Shown here one piece after another: positions 31,525 to 42,575 of a DNA stretch of 64,000 bases. The stretch is taken from assembly GCA_033439685.1 (NCBI GenBank), contig JAUEDM010000002.1, positions 4,030,001 through 4,094,000 of the forward strand, given 5' to 3'. The number at the start of each line of letters is the position of its first letter. Within the stretch, counting starts at the first letter, position 1. A program made the position numbers and the translations under genes. The DNA is from Apodospora peruviana. Lineage: Eukaryota > Ascomycota > Sordariomycetes > Sordariales > Lasiosphaeriaceae. The notes under the pieces are model-generated. The model searched no databases, was not told where the DNA came from, and worked only from the letters and a program-made list of their open reading frames with translations.

Positions 31525-33129
31525 TCACTGATACGTCCTCGCCGCCGTCTTCTCTCGATTCTCAACATACACCTGCTCAACGTCCCCTTTCAAGTTGCTA
31601 TCCACAGGTCCACCCTCTTGTCCTCTCGCGTTGTCCACAAGCTGCCTCTCCACCGCGAACTTGGCAAACTTGGTCGCCGGCACGCCCTTCTCAAACAGCT
31701 CATCGAGCTGCTCCAAACTCCTCCCCCTCGTCTCCGGTATAACCAAGAATGCCCAGATCGCCACGGCCAGGTTTCCGCCGCCCCAGATATACATATACTT
31801 GGGCCCCCAGTTCAACTTATCCGGGTTGATGAAATACGGTGAAAAGAAGGACACCAGCCAGCCAAACACAAAGTTGATCCCGGCACCGGTGCCCACCGTC
31901 TGCGCGCGCAGTCTTTGAGACGGAATCTCGGTCGACAAAGCCCACATCACCGGCCCTTGGCCAATCCCATAGATCCATGTATACACGATGCTCAGCCCCA
32001 CGAGCGCCTTGCTGGCCGCTGGATGTCCCGGCCCGGCAACAGTGTACACGATGGCCATGCCGAACATCATGACCGACGAGATGACCGAACAGCTGACCAG
32101 CAGCGGGCGTCGCCCGACGAAGCGCATGGCAGGGAAGGCTGCCATGTTGCCCGTCAGCGCGATGGCCAATGAGACCATGATCCACATGAACGGGGACCCG
32201 ACCTTGGCCTGCACAAACAGGTAGACCGAAAAGCCGGCCATAAAGGTGACCCCGGTGGCGGTCTGGCCGATGGTGCACCCGTAGCTGAGCAGCGTTCGTC
32301 TCAAGTCCACGCGGTTGGCCCACATATCTCGCAGGTGAACGCCTGAGTGGATTTCCTTTTCCATGAGGAACGCGTTCTTGATGTCCTCGACCTCTTCTCT
32401 CAAAACGGCTGCGTCCGTGATCCCGCGCAGCCGGCGGATCGCGTTCTCGGCTTTCTCGTACTCGCCCCGTGAAACGTAGAACCGTGGGGTGTCGGGCAGG
32501 AAGAAGACGAAGACGGTCAAGAACACGGGCACAATGTACATGACGGCGAGCGGGATCTGCCACGACGCGTTTCCGGGCCGCGGATTTGTGTAGTTATCGA
32601 CCAGAATCCCAAACAACGCACCCAAGGACGTCTGAAAGGTCGTCATGCCGACAATCGACCCCCTGAACAGGGAAGGCGCCGACTCGGTCGTGTAGGTCAC
32701 GCTCCAGGGGATAAGAAAACCGTTGGACGCGCCCAGAAACAAACGACCGGTGTACAGCGCGCCGAGCGTTGTCGATCCAATCATGATGGACACGGACAGG
32801 AAGGCAAGCGCGCAGCCGATCCATAGCCCCAAACGGCGGGACAGACGACCTCCGAGAAAATAGATGACGATGGAGGCGACGAAGCCGCCCACGTTCATGA
32901 GCGACTGAATCAGCCGCTGCACGTCGGTGCTGATGTTGTATCCGATCGGGTTGTGCGGGTCGACGTAGCCGTACACGGCCAGGAAGCCGGGCATGCTCTG
33001 GAAGCCGGCGATGGCGGCGCTGTCGTAGCCATACTGGAAGTGGGCGAGGGCGATGAAGAAGCAGATGGCCACGATGCGTTTCTCGGCCCAGAACGGGCTG
33101 CTCTTATGCACGACGGGTAGAGATGCCAT
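31525..33129 (-). CDS. MFS sugar transporter (sugar porter family)
   Basis: Single exon, 534 aa, about twelve hydrophobic segments. Sugar-porter marks are GGRLSRRLGLWIG after helix 2 and a GRLFLGASNGF segment. DTPRFYVSRGEYEKAENAIR (the PESPR-like loop) precedes the central loop, and PETRGRSLEQLDELF follows the last helices. It should act at the plasma membrane as a proton-coupled or facilitative hexose or disaccharide carrier. The substrate cannot be read from sequence. The convergent GH35 gene suggests lactose, galactose or oligosaccharides (inference). It ends in a soluble acidic tail with no further motif. Confidence 0.93.
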   Translation of the reverse strand: MASLPVVHKSSPFWAEKRIVAICFFIALAHFQYGYDSAAIAGFQSMPGFLAVYGYVDPHNPIGYNISTDVQRLIQSLMNVGGFVASIVIYFLGGRLSRRLGLWIGCALAFLSVSIMIGSTTLGALYTGRLFLGASNGFLIPWSVTYTTESAPSLFRGSIVGMTTFQTSLGALFGILVDNYTNPRPGNASWQIPLAVMYIVPVFLTVFVFFLPDTPRFYVSRGEYEKAENAIRRLRGITDAAVLREEVEDIKNAFLMEKEIHSGVHLRDMWANRVDLRRTLLSYGCTIGQTATGVTFMAGFSVYLFVQAKVGSPFMWIMVSLAIALTGNMAAFPAMRFVGRRPLLVSCSVISSVMMFGMAIVYTVAGPGHPAASKALVGLSIVYTWIYGIGQGPVMWALSTEIPSQRLRAQTVGTGAGINFVFGWLVSFFSPYFINPDKLNWGPKYMYIWGGGNLAVAIWAFLVIPETRGRSLEQLDELFEKGVPATKFAKFAVERQLVDNARGQEGGPVDSNLKGDVEQVYVENREKTAARTYQ

Positions 33130-34493
33130 CTTTGGAGGCTTTCATGAAGGGATGTAAAGAAAGGATGAAGAGGGTGTGTTCGGCGTTTTCATTTCACAAA
33201 AGGGGTTTATCTGTCTCTATACATACCTACCCAGTTCTATGGAAATAGCTAGCATATGTGCAGACGTGTTGTTGATGGAGAGAGGGTGATATGCCGACCG
33301 CACCCCCTCACCCGGCGGGCGGGAACGCTGCCGGCTAATCAAGAACAGAGGTAAAACTCCGGGACAGCAATATCAAGAACGAAGTAAGGAGAACCGTGCA
33401 TGGTGAATGTAACGTAAATGTGCTTCGTTGGCATTCACTGGGGGTAGGAATGGTTGGCCAAGAAGAAACGGTTATCAAATGTCAGATTTAATAGAAGGTA
33501 GACAGGTTCAGTAGGCGATAATAGTTGCTAGCTTAATAAGGGGTCCAAGGACATGGACAAGTTCGGTAGGCGATAATAGTTGCTAGTTTAATAAGGGGTC
33601 CAAGGACATGGACAGGTTCGGTAGGCGATAATAGCTGGCTAGCTTCATAAGGGGTCCAAGGACATCTACCGAGTGTTTATTGCCGTCTAATAAGAACGAA
33701 CGGTATTGATTTGCAGACCTTCTGGAAGGTAGGTAATCAATCTTGCTAGATCGGAAGGTCAGCCGAGAACAGCACCGCAGCACACCACCGCACGAGTCGA
33801 CCTCAGCGTGGGCGGCATGATTGTGCCGTCCACTCGCAGCTGCTATACATGACTGGATGTATTCTGTAGCGGGTCCAGACCGACGTCTTTATCGCATCTA
33901 GCTGGCTGCCTATGCGTCAGGCTCTAAAACTTGATAGTCGTGCCGTGTTGACAGGTTGGTGTAACAGGCCCGGGTCAGGATAAAAGGCGAGATGGAAAGG
34001 AAAGGACTCTGACATGATAGCAAACAGCCGGTCGCTGTGCTGCGGCTAATAAGGTTGGTAATGGTTACACAAGATCTGGCGGTTAGGTAGTGTAGGTAGG
34101 TATTCGTGTACAGAATAATCCTATTTCCAACTCGTTCATTCTCAATACCACTTTGGACCAGGCTCATATCTGAACATTGTAAGTAACCACGCAAACGGCC
34201 GGAAAGGGGCATAAATCAAGTAAACAAACCCCTATACTTCTCTCTCCCCCAATCACACACATCAGATGGAAACCCCATACTCTCCAGAATATGCAATGAA
34301 AAGTGGAGCTTCCTCCAGAGTTTCCCCGGACACAAATGACGTGCAGCACTGCAGCTGGCTTGCAGCACGCTAGTTTCGACAAAGCTTAACCTCAACAAAC
34401 CTTGTCCACCAAATCAAGCCTCCATTCCCACTGCCGTCTCACATCAGACGACGCATCATACACTTCTCACACTTTCAAAGCTCAAAAGAAGAA
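33130..34493. other. Intergenic region with a 55-bp tandem repeat
   Basis: No gene is seen. It holds the repeat listed separately, TACCTACC near 33224, and a GGTTAGGTAGTGTAGGTAGG cluster near 34081. The proximal 100 bp before 34494 are CA/CT-rich and leader-like. Confidence 0.6.
33501..33666. repeat. 55-bp direct repeat, three copies
   Basis: Three adjacent units start at 33501, 33556 and 33611 with GACAGGTTC or GACAAGTTC. Each runs through GTAGGCGATAATAG and ATAAGGGGTCCAAGGACAT. The units differ by a few substitutions; the third has one extra base. Not a multiple of three and non-coding. Confidence 0.93.
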
Positions 34494-35027
34494 ATGGCAG
34501 ACTGGCTAGCGCCCACAGGCTCCCCCTCCAACCCACTCCTCGTCGAACACGTCCAAGCAACCTGGGACAAAATCCGCCCCAACTCAGCCATCTACAACAT
34601 ATTGCTCTCCAACATCCGCATCATCTCGGCCGCGAACGGGCGCATCGTCGCCCACCTCCCACTAGAGTCTGTCCACCTCAACAGCAAACGGATCCTCCAC
34701 GGTGCTGTCTCTGGCACGCTCTGCGATTGGGCCGGCGGCATGGCCATCGCGGCCACCGGAGTAGACAAGACCGGCGTTAGCACAGATATGCACCTATCAT
34801 ACGTCTCGACCGCCCGCGAGGGTGACACCCTAGAGATCGAGGCGTGGGTGAGTAAAGCCGGCAGGAACCTGGGCTACACCTCGTTCGAGATCCGCAAGGC
34901 GTTGCCCGAGGATGTGGAGGCCGCAAGGCCGGGGAGGCTGGACAGGAGGGGCGCGGTGGTTGCCACCGGGAGTCATACCAAGTATCTGAATTTTGGTGAG
35001 GCGAGACCGGTGCCACTAGACATCTAG
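34494..35027 (+). CDS. Hotdog-fold acyl-CoA thioesterase (PaaI/THEM4-ACOT13-like)
   Basis: Single exon, 177 aa. It probably hydrolyses acyl-CoA thioesters. The hotdog domain spans about residues 45-150. The central-helix motif LHGAVSGTLCDWAGGMAI (about 70-87) corresponds to the HGG...D/E region of the PaaI group. It is followed by the strand TDMHLSYVSTAREGDTLEIE and the strand IEAWVSKAGRNLGYTSFEI. There is no signal peptide or clear mitochondrial presequence. Its neighbours do not suggest a specific substrate. Confidence 0.88.
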   Translation: MADWLAPTGSPSNPLLVEHVQATWDKIRPNSAIYNILLSNIRIISAANGRIVAHLPLESVHLNSKRILHGAVSGTLCDWAGGMAIAATGVDKTGVSTDMHLSYVSTAREGDTLEIEAWVSKAGRNLGYTSFEIRKALPEDVEAARPGRLDRRGAVVATGSHTKYLNFGEARPVPLDI

Positions 35028-35881
35028 TGGCATCCACGGTAACACAACCGCAAGTTCATATTCTGTTCAGAGTCGTTCAATCCATGGGGGCGGCCGTGGG
35101 GACGGAGTGAGCGTGAGACGGAGTATGACTTCGCATGGCGAGACAGCAAAGTGTTTGATAGATTCCTCATGTCACTGGACTGCACACAGAAAATTAAAGC
35201 ACCAATACGAGGCGCAAGAACCTCACTAGGAGTAGTACCCATACTCAATAGTACCACGGGGATATTTGCTTGGCAGACTGCGGCGGCAGCAAGAGGAGAT
35301 GGGACAGGGACACGCCTGACCAGTAATGATCACATACATCGAGGCTAATGAAAACAGAGATAGTTGCAATTGTCCATGGCCCACCAGAAGTGTGGAAACT
35401 TTTGGGAGTTTAGGTTATACTGGCCTCAGAAACTCAGCTTCTTCCGACTCGTGCGAGTACGAAAAGAAACTCTAAACTCGATCTAACCGGGTCTTCTGAT
35501 TTTGCGTTTGGTCCTGACGCTGGCAATTACGATATTACATCTATCTAGCTACTTTCTGTCAAAAATGTTGGCGTAACTATCAAGGTAACTATCGAGGTAA
35601 CTATCAAGACCAGAGTTTAAATCGTGCACTTTAATTGGTTAAATTAAGTTTGTATTACAAAACTCTCGAATTCGCTCCAGGTTTCGGCTTTCACTCGTGA
35701 CAATTAACCCAAAATCTGGGAACCACAAGGGGCGTAAACGAAGGGCACACCCCCCCCCCCCCGCGTACTTCTATTAAGCCATCAAGTTCATCGTTCATCA
35801 ACTCAAGTTTATCAGTTCATCAACATCATCGCCCACCCAGCTCATCATCTACCAATCAAGACTCCTTCCTCGCCCGACATC
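35028..35881. other. Intergenic region with C-homopolymer
   Basis: No gene is seen. A short repeated GGTAACTATC motif lies near 35575-35610, and a run of 13-14 C near 35750-35762 about 120 bp before the next ATG. CATCA-rich leader sequence follows. Confidence 0.6.
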
Positions 35882-36576
35882 ATGCGCGTGTCAACTCTCG
35901 TCCTCGTCACCTCAGCCGCGATCCGGTCTGCCGTTGGTGCTGCCGTCGGTGGAAACGCCGTGGATCCCATCAATGGGTACGAGATGGTCGACATGTCATG
36001 GGCGATTGAGGTCGCGCCAGGCCGCGTGGAAATCCTGAACGGAACTGTCCAGGAGGTCGTGGCTCAAGCGACCGAAATCAACCCGGGCTTCCTGACCGAT
36101 GAACTTCTTGCCTTCCCCCCGGCCTTTCCCCCGGCCCCGGCCCCGGCCCCTGCAGGAAAGAGACGTTTGTTGCAACGACGTACAGTAAAGTCCTGCAACT
36201 CAGAGAGCAGATACGCGGACGGGTTTGCTATCATCGAGGGAGTCAATTACCTCCGCCGAGTTCCCGGCAAGCCTACCCTGGGCCCTGGGCCTGGCGAATG
36301 TGCACGTGTCAGCTGCTCGAAGGACTCGGCCATTTATTGGTGCAACAACGTGAGTTCCTCATTACCCATATATTATAATGTCTGTCTGACAGCTAATTTG
36401 ATGTTTCCACATAGAGCACCGATGTCAAGACAGTAACTTGGGAGGCGGTGGCCAACAGCGCTAAGTATATCACCGACGTCTGCCCCTGGTACGGTCCCGA
36501 CCATCCATCGTTTGTTAGCGGACAAAATTCCGAGGACGGCAAGTGGAACACCGTTGTTCGTGGAGATACGTGCTGA
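35882..36576 (+). CDS. Small secreted Cys-containing proprotein with dibasic sites
   Basis: Exons 35882-36349 and 36415-36576; 65-bp phase-0 intron with GTGAGT and ACATAG ends; 209 aa. A signal peptide (MRVSTLVLVTSAAIRSAVGA) is followed by a pro-like region of about 70 residues and a Pro/Ala tract (PPAFPPAPAPAPAG). Basic pairs KRR and QRR (near residues 94-100) then precede a domain with six cysteines (SCNSES, GECARVSC, IYWCNN, DVCPWY, GDTC end). The layout suggests Kex2-type processing that releases a C-terminal domain of about 110 residues stabilised by disulfides. The family is not recognised. An effector or secreted signalling role is an inference. Confidence 0.75.
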
Positions 36577-37686
36577 GTCTATCCAGGGAGTTGTCGGGTT
36601 GGTGGACGGGGCTGAGTGTTTGGACAGCGTGCAAGAAAAGGAACTCCAAGTAATCGAAAAGATGGGGGGGGGGAAGACCGGTTGTAACTGAGCTCAGGTA
36701 GCTAGCGCTTGCTTTTCCATGTCCGGATAAAGGACTCCATCTCATCATTCTTGTCTGGGCACTATGCTCAGATAATAGCGAGTATCATAGGCATTATTAG
36801 CACCCGAGTACCGTATTTAAATTCATTGTCTAACATCGTGGACACATTGCAGGAATGGCGTGTCAATGCCTGCTCAACCTGTCTCATCCCCTCCAAAAGG
36901 GGCATGTTTATTAAACATGACCACACATCAAGGCACCCCTTCCTTGGCAACACGCACCCCAATCATTCACAGCCACTTCACATTAACCCCAGGGAAAGGA
37001 TAATCATAAGTAATCGCATTAATGCATGTAATAGAAGTCCAGACCCGTCTATTTATTTACCGGCTCGCCTCCAGAGCGCGTCCAAAACTGAGCTTATGAC
37101 CTTTCATGTCTCCGAATCGCGATAAGAAAGCCCGCTGCTCCTAGCCCCTAACTGAAAGCAAAAGATGATATCCGTAATTAATCCTTCGACACCAAAATGC
37201 AACCAAACATGAACGAAAAAAAAAACGAAAAGATGAACTCACGCAATCCGTATACCAGTACAAAGTTTCATTCCTGCCGTTTCTCATGTTCTCGCTGACA
37301 TAATCCCACACCACTCATCGCTGTGGACCACCCACCGGCCTCCTTCTTGTCACCAGGTATTATACTTAACACATCGGGACTACTTTTCTTTCGTGCTCAA
37401 AGACCCTAACCACGCACGGTCAAACGACGAAACTTCATGAGGAAGCTATGCTATAATGATGACGAGCAAACAGCGGCATAACGAAACAACTGTCCAGGCG
37501 CTGTTGCCTTCGAAAAGCATGATTTGTGACCAAAGTGCAAGAGACGACTGAAAACACCAACGCGGGATGGCCAGGACCAATGGGTATCGTTTAGAGACAG
37601 GACGCCGACCAAAGACAGGATATGGAAAGTCAAATCGTTCGGCGATTCTCTTGGGTCGAGGTAATCTCGATATACCCCAGACCCGT
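36577..37686. other. Convergent intergenic region
   Basis: About 1.1 kb between the secreted-protein stop and the F-box gene stop. No gene is supported; short ORFs at 36709-37125 lack domain evidence. G run near 36663-36671. Confidence 0.55.
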
Positions 37687-40381
37687 TCAAGAGCTGCCCG
37701 CGGGGCTTTGCTGACTTCCGTTGGTCGTGGGTCCAAGGTCGTCTCCGTTGCTTTGTGTCGTTAACTGCGGGGACCCTTGAGTGCTCGCAGTGCTTGCGCC
37801 AACATCTGACGAGCGCGGGCCAGCTGTAGACGCTTGCTGGGCGGCTGGAGCAGGTTGGACCCTCAGACCTGCCGTACTTGCGCCGGCGTTCGCAGGTCCC
37901 AACATGACAAGCTCCATAGCATCATCGGCGTCCGAGTCGCCATGTTCTGGGACGGGTGGGCCGCCTGCTATTTGGGCTTCGTGGAACTGCACCTGATGTG
38001 GCACGTAAGGAGGGTGGCCGCCCACATAACCAAACGGATTGGCGTTGATGTGTTGTGCTGGTGCTGGCGGTGGCGGAGGGGGGGGCGGTATAAGGCCAGC
38101 CGCAGCACCCGGGCCATGATTGAGTAAGGGCTGCGTATCAATAACCATTTCAGTTCCGTCGTCAATACCATCATCGTCATCTCCGCCATCTGCCTCGATA
38201 TCGTCGAACCCAGAATCTGCGGGGTTGTGGAGATGAGCAACGTTCGGGAGGGGATTTGCTGCGTCCCCAAAGTTGGCGGTATTCTGCGCTTCACCGGAAG
38301 GGGTCTCCTGTATTCCCGCAAATGTGCGTTCGCTGTTCAGGTAACGCCGTAAACCCACGACGCCAGTTCCTGAGAAAACGCAAAAAACAGATCGCTGATG
38401 GTCCGTGAATTCTAGAAAGACAATGTCAGTTCATGTCCCTACAGAAGTCATGTAGAGACTATGTCATTCTTACCTAGTGGCGCATCTCGGCAATATGCCT
38501 CGAGATCCTGTCTCAAAAATGCTTGCACTCCAGTCAAGCTGAGATGGGTTAGGCGAGGACAAGAGTTGAGAAGCCGGAGTATGCTCTGTGAAAGTGGTTA
38601 GAAAGGGTAGAAGAGAGATGGAAGGCCAGTCCTTACCTTCAATGTGAGATTCGTGCAGTAACTGAGATGGACCCTCTCGAGGCTGCTATGGCTGCTGCTG
38701 TAATGCTCTCCAAGGATTATGTTCCCATCAGCGTCCCGTCGTGGACGAGACCGCATATTTGCCTTGGCCAAGGCGTACACACTCTCGTCGGTAATGTTGG
38801 CGCATTTGACAAGACCAATTCTCTTCAGCTTGGGCAAGTCGGCCAGCCGGGTGACGGATTCATCGGTCAGGTTCACGCAGCAACCGAGGTCAATGTAGCG
38901 AATTCGGTTGCAGGATTTCACGAGTCGCTTTACCGAGTCGTCTGTAAGGTGTCCGCAATGTCCAAGGTGCAGGTAATGGAGGTTTTTGCCCAGGCGCGAT
39001 ATGGCATAGACGGCGGCATCAGTAATATGGCGACACTTGGCAAGGACCAAATTCCTCAAGCGAGGTGCCACATCAATGATTTTCTCTACTGCTCGGTCCG
39101 TCAGTTGTTGGCATGAGGTGAGATCGAGAATTCGGAGATGTTCGTAGGTCTTGTTCGCGGGTAGGGAGAGAAAGGCGTAGTCATCGATCACTTCACAATT
39201 AGCGAGCCGAAGCTCACGCAGTGATTGCGACTTGGCCATAAGCCTTGTTACCGACTCGTTCGCCACCTGCTGGCATTGGTGAAGGTCAATTTCGAGGATG
39301 TTGGGACAATGGTCGGCAAAGGCGAGGACCGCTGCGTTGTTGATTTGCTGACAGCCATTCAACTTGAGCTACAGGGAGACACAAGTCAGTACACGTGCAA
39401 TTCAGAGTACCTAATGATATAGGCCCTACGCCAACCCAGCGCGGAAATATAAAGACAGGATGAACATACTCTCTTAATGAACCTGCAGTTTTGTGCGAGC
39501 CTAATCATGCTCTCGTTGGAGATGTTTGTACAGAGGGATACGTTGATGCCTTGTAGTCTCCGGCAGTTTTCGGCAATTGCATTGATAGAAGCCTCGGTGA
39601 TATTCTCGTCGCCGGAGATGTCGAGAGCTAGAAGATGGCTATTGTTCTGGACGAGCGCAATAAGCCCAGAATCTGTAAGGGCTTTGCAAGAGGTCAAGGT
39701 CAGGCGCTCGACGCGGGTGCACACCGCCAGGGGCATGACGCTGCCGTCGTTGACCTTGTCGGCTAACGTCGCCAAGTTCAGGCGCTTGATGAAGTCGCGA
39801 TAGGCAAAGTAGGGGTTCTCGAAGCTGAGCGTTTGGCATATCGACTTGTGTTTGTCCCATGTCGTGCAAGACGGCCGATGCCAGAGAATGTCGACAGCAT
39901 TACGAGCCCACCGCTTGCAGGTCAGCATAACACGTAGAATGTCGGCGGGAGAGCTGAGCTTGACGAAGATGGCAATCAGGATCTCGTTCGGCAGGCGGTT
40001 GATGGGCGGCAAGCATTCGTCGTCGACCTGCATGTCTTGTAGGTTGGGCACGCCGAGCGACGACTGCGAGTCATTGGCGCCGAGGAAGAAGTCGGACTCT
40101 TCATTGTCGGCGGGGACAGGCGAGCTCGATGAGCTCGATCGCGAGTCTTCCTGAGCTTCAGGTTGTTGGGCATTCTCGACGTCGGGGTCGGCCACGTCCT
40201 GCAGGGCAGGGGTGCCGCGGTCGTCGGCAATGATGTCGAGAGAAGCACGTTGTCGCATCGTGACTGTGTTGTCGCGCTGGGCGACAGGAGAGGATCGATG
40301 AGGGGATGGCTTCGATGCGTTGATGGGAGGAGGGGGGAAGGCTGTTGAAGTGGAGTGGGTTTTGGCGCCGAAATCCGTCAA
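37687..40381 (-). CDS. grrA/GRR1-like: F-box and leucine-rich-repeat protein, GRR1-like SCF substrate receptor
   Basis: Minus-strand exons 40381-39470, 39368-38637, 38585-38474 and 38411-37687; introns of 101, 51 and 62 bp; 826 aa. It is the substrate-recognition subunit of an SCF ubiquitin ligase; GRR1 homologues control nutrient signalling and cyclin turnover. A low-complexity Ser/Pro N-terminus precedes the F-box (LPPINRLPNEILIAIFVKLS, about 125-165). About a dozen Cys-type LRRs follow, with the LxLxxCxxITDxxVxxL pattern (LDLTSCQQLTDRAV, LHLGHCGHLTDDSV, YIDLGCCVNLTDESV). The C-terminal 240 residues are disordered and acidic, with a polyproline run (near 38063) and an Ala/Ser/Gln-rich end. 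The start at 40381 is the first ATG of the frame; an internal ATG at 40258 is possible. Confidence 0.93.
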
Positions 40382-42575
40382 TTGTCATCAACAGTGGGGC
40401 AGGCTGGATTGGTGCACGCCCAAAATAGCCCCGAGATAGCGAACGGGAGGGCTGGGGGGAGAAGGGTTGGCTGGGACGAGACGGGCGGGAAAGGGTGAAG
40501 CTAGGCCGGACTGAGATGTCGAGAAGGAGAAGGAAGATGAGGTGACGGCAGGAGTTAATGGCGACGCGAAATGAGAGAAAGAAGATAATATTATTCCGAC
40601 AAAAAAAAAGACGGGAAGATGATGGCAGGCTGCATTTGTTGTTTCGTTTCTTGCCTTGCGTTATGGATGACTCCTGGAGTCCCGAGGTGCTGCCCTGGTG
40701 GCCCGGCGGCGGGAGGAAAGCGGTGTCAGTGAATGGATGGAGCAGACACTGCTGCAGCAGCGCAATGAACAACGACAGTGGCCGAAACTTGGATGGGACC
40801 TGCGAACAAGGCGAGACGGGGCGAGTGGGGCAGGGTCACGTTCGCCGCTCACCGTCGTTGGGCAGTCACTGCACTGAAGTCAAATCCAATTTCTTGGGCC
40901 GCTTTTCAATTCACGGCTCACTGGTATCACGTTTCAGCATCTGTTCGCCAGAGGCTGATTACCAAACTCACTTAATGCGCCTCCCCAGACCATTCTCAAA
41001 GTATTCCTACGTCTACCTACTGAGCAACCAGGTAGTTGTCTCCCAACGGCCGATGTGTTCCTGCGCCAGTGTTTAGCTGGCTTCAGACTCTCCACGCCCG
41101 ACCTCAGGTGCTCTCCACAGCCACCAGGCAGTCGCTGGGGATGTTTGCATATGGCCTACAGGGAGCACCCGTGTACCAGCTGGGCCAGAACCGGCCTCCC
41201 AGTTTCTTGCAAGGCACTATAAACTTTGGTCTGACGGGGTGTTGGACGCGGACTGACATCGAAACAATCCAGAAGTTTAGAAGTCCTGACTTGGTACGCC
41301 CCATGACTGCCAACCCATGACATGCATGAAGCGTACTGTACTGTCCTGCGTACGCAAGCATTTCGGCTGCCCTGCCAAATTACAAACACCAGCGCACATA
41401 GATGCGATGGAGTGAGCGCCGGTGACATCAAGCGGGGTATCCAGTGACCCAAATTCGTGTTTCGACCTCCTCACAACGCAATAGGGGTGCCATGACAATC
41501 ACGTCGCTCTCGGCTATCTCAGCACTCAGCTGGGGATCAGTTCGGGCACTCGGGGTATCAGGAAAACCTGGAAACCCCCATTACAGCTCCTTCTCAGCGT
41601 ATGTCCAACTTTGAAGCTAGCCCTTAGTCCCGGCCTGGCCGATCTATCTCGACGGCGAACAACATGTTTTACCGTGTGGCTAGCAGATGATAGCAAACGG
41701 ACACCGGGCAGCAGCTACGTGTGTAGCCACGGAAAGAGCTCCAGCATCCAGGCGCGTGGTCAGTCAGTCAGTCAGTCAGGTAGGTCCAGCTCACCCGTTG
41801 CTTGGACACCACCGCTGCTGCCGCCTCTTCTAGTGTGCACGATGCCGTCCGGAGGATTCCAGGAGACGGCTCAAGACAGAGCCCCTATGCGAGGCTATTT
41901 GCCATGACGACCTTTATTCGGCGCTTAGGCATCTCACGCACCAGCCAGTCATGAGCCAGGCCTTCAGAGGCTTTGGTCTGAACCAAGCAGTCCACACCTG
42001 ACCTTGGCAGTGAGGTCACATCTTTCGTGCAGTGCAGATTTGGGGTCCGGCGGGGTGACAGCCAATTGGCGCACAGGAAGGGCCTTGGGCGAAAATGTCG
42101 GAATCCCGCATGTTTTTAGATCCGGAGGACAAAAAGGAATAGTGGTATAGAATATCATCGTAGTAACATCTTGGAAAATGTGGTGAAACTTCCAGGTTGG
42201 GATTGCAATGGGTTATTTTAGTGAAATTCGCAGGCCGCCCGGGATGTCGGTTGATGCTCGGCATGACGGATCTAACAGATGCCGACCGGTGCGGACGGAA
42301 TTATTGGATGACGAGTTTTTTAAGATGCCAAGCCCCGAGCCCGCTTCCCGCATACCGATCTGACAGCAGGACAACCGGCCGACCTTCTGAACAATGATGC
42401 CACGCCAAGCACGTGTACGTCTGTAAACTTTGAAGGTACAGACGGACAGACCAGCGAATCCAGGCAGACATTGAATTGGACTCGCGGTTCACTCGATCAA
42501 CTTGGCAAAGCTGACGTCCTCAGCCAACCTCCGTTCAAACGTTTCCAATTCCCAACTTTGTCTGTCGTGCCAACC
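40382..42575. other. Long divergent intergenic region, F-box gene / Aim18-like gene
   Basis: About 2.2 kb without a supported gene. It contains GTCAGTCAGTCAGTCAG near 41760-41777 and CTACCTACTGAGC near 41014, and presumably a long 5' leader for the F-box gene. ORFs here have no domain and conflict with each other. Confidence 0.5.

Noticed and set aside
31817..32563. Second minus-strand frame of 248 codons in the transporter gene
   Set aside because: Arg/His-rich out-of-frame reading of the transporter; no hydrophobic segments.
33501..33666. Triplicated 55-bp repeat considered as a CRISPR-like array
   Set aside because: Units are directly adjacent with no spacers, and the genome is eukaryotic; it is a plain tandem repeat.
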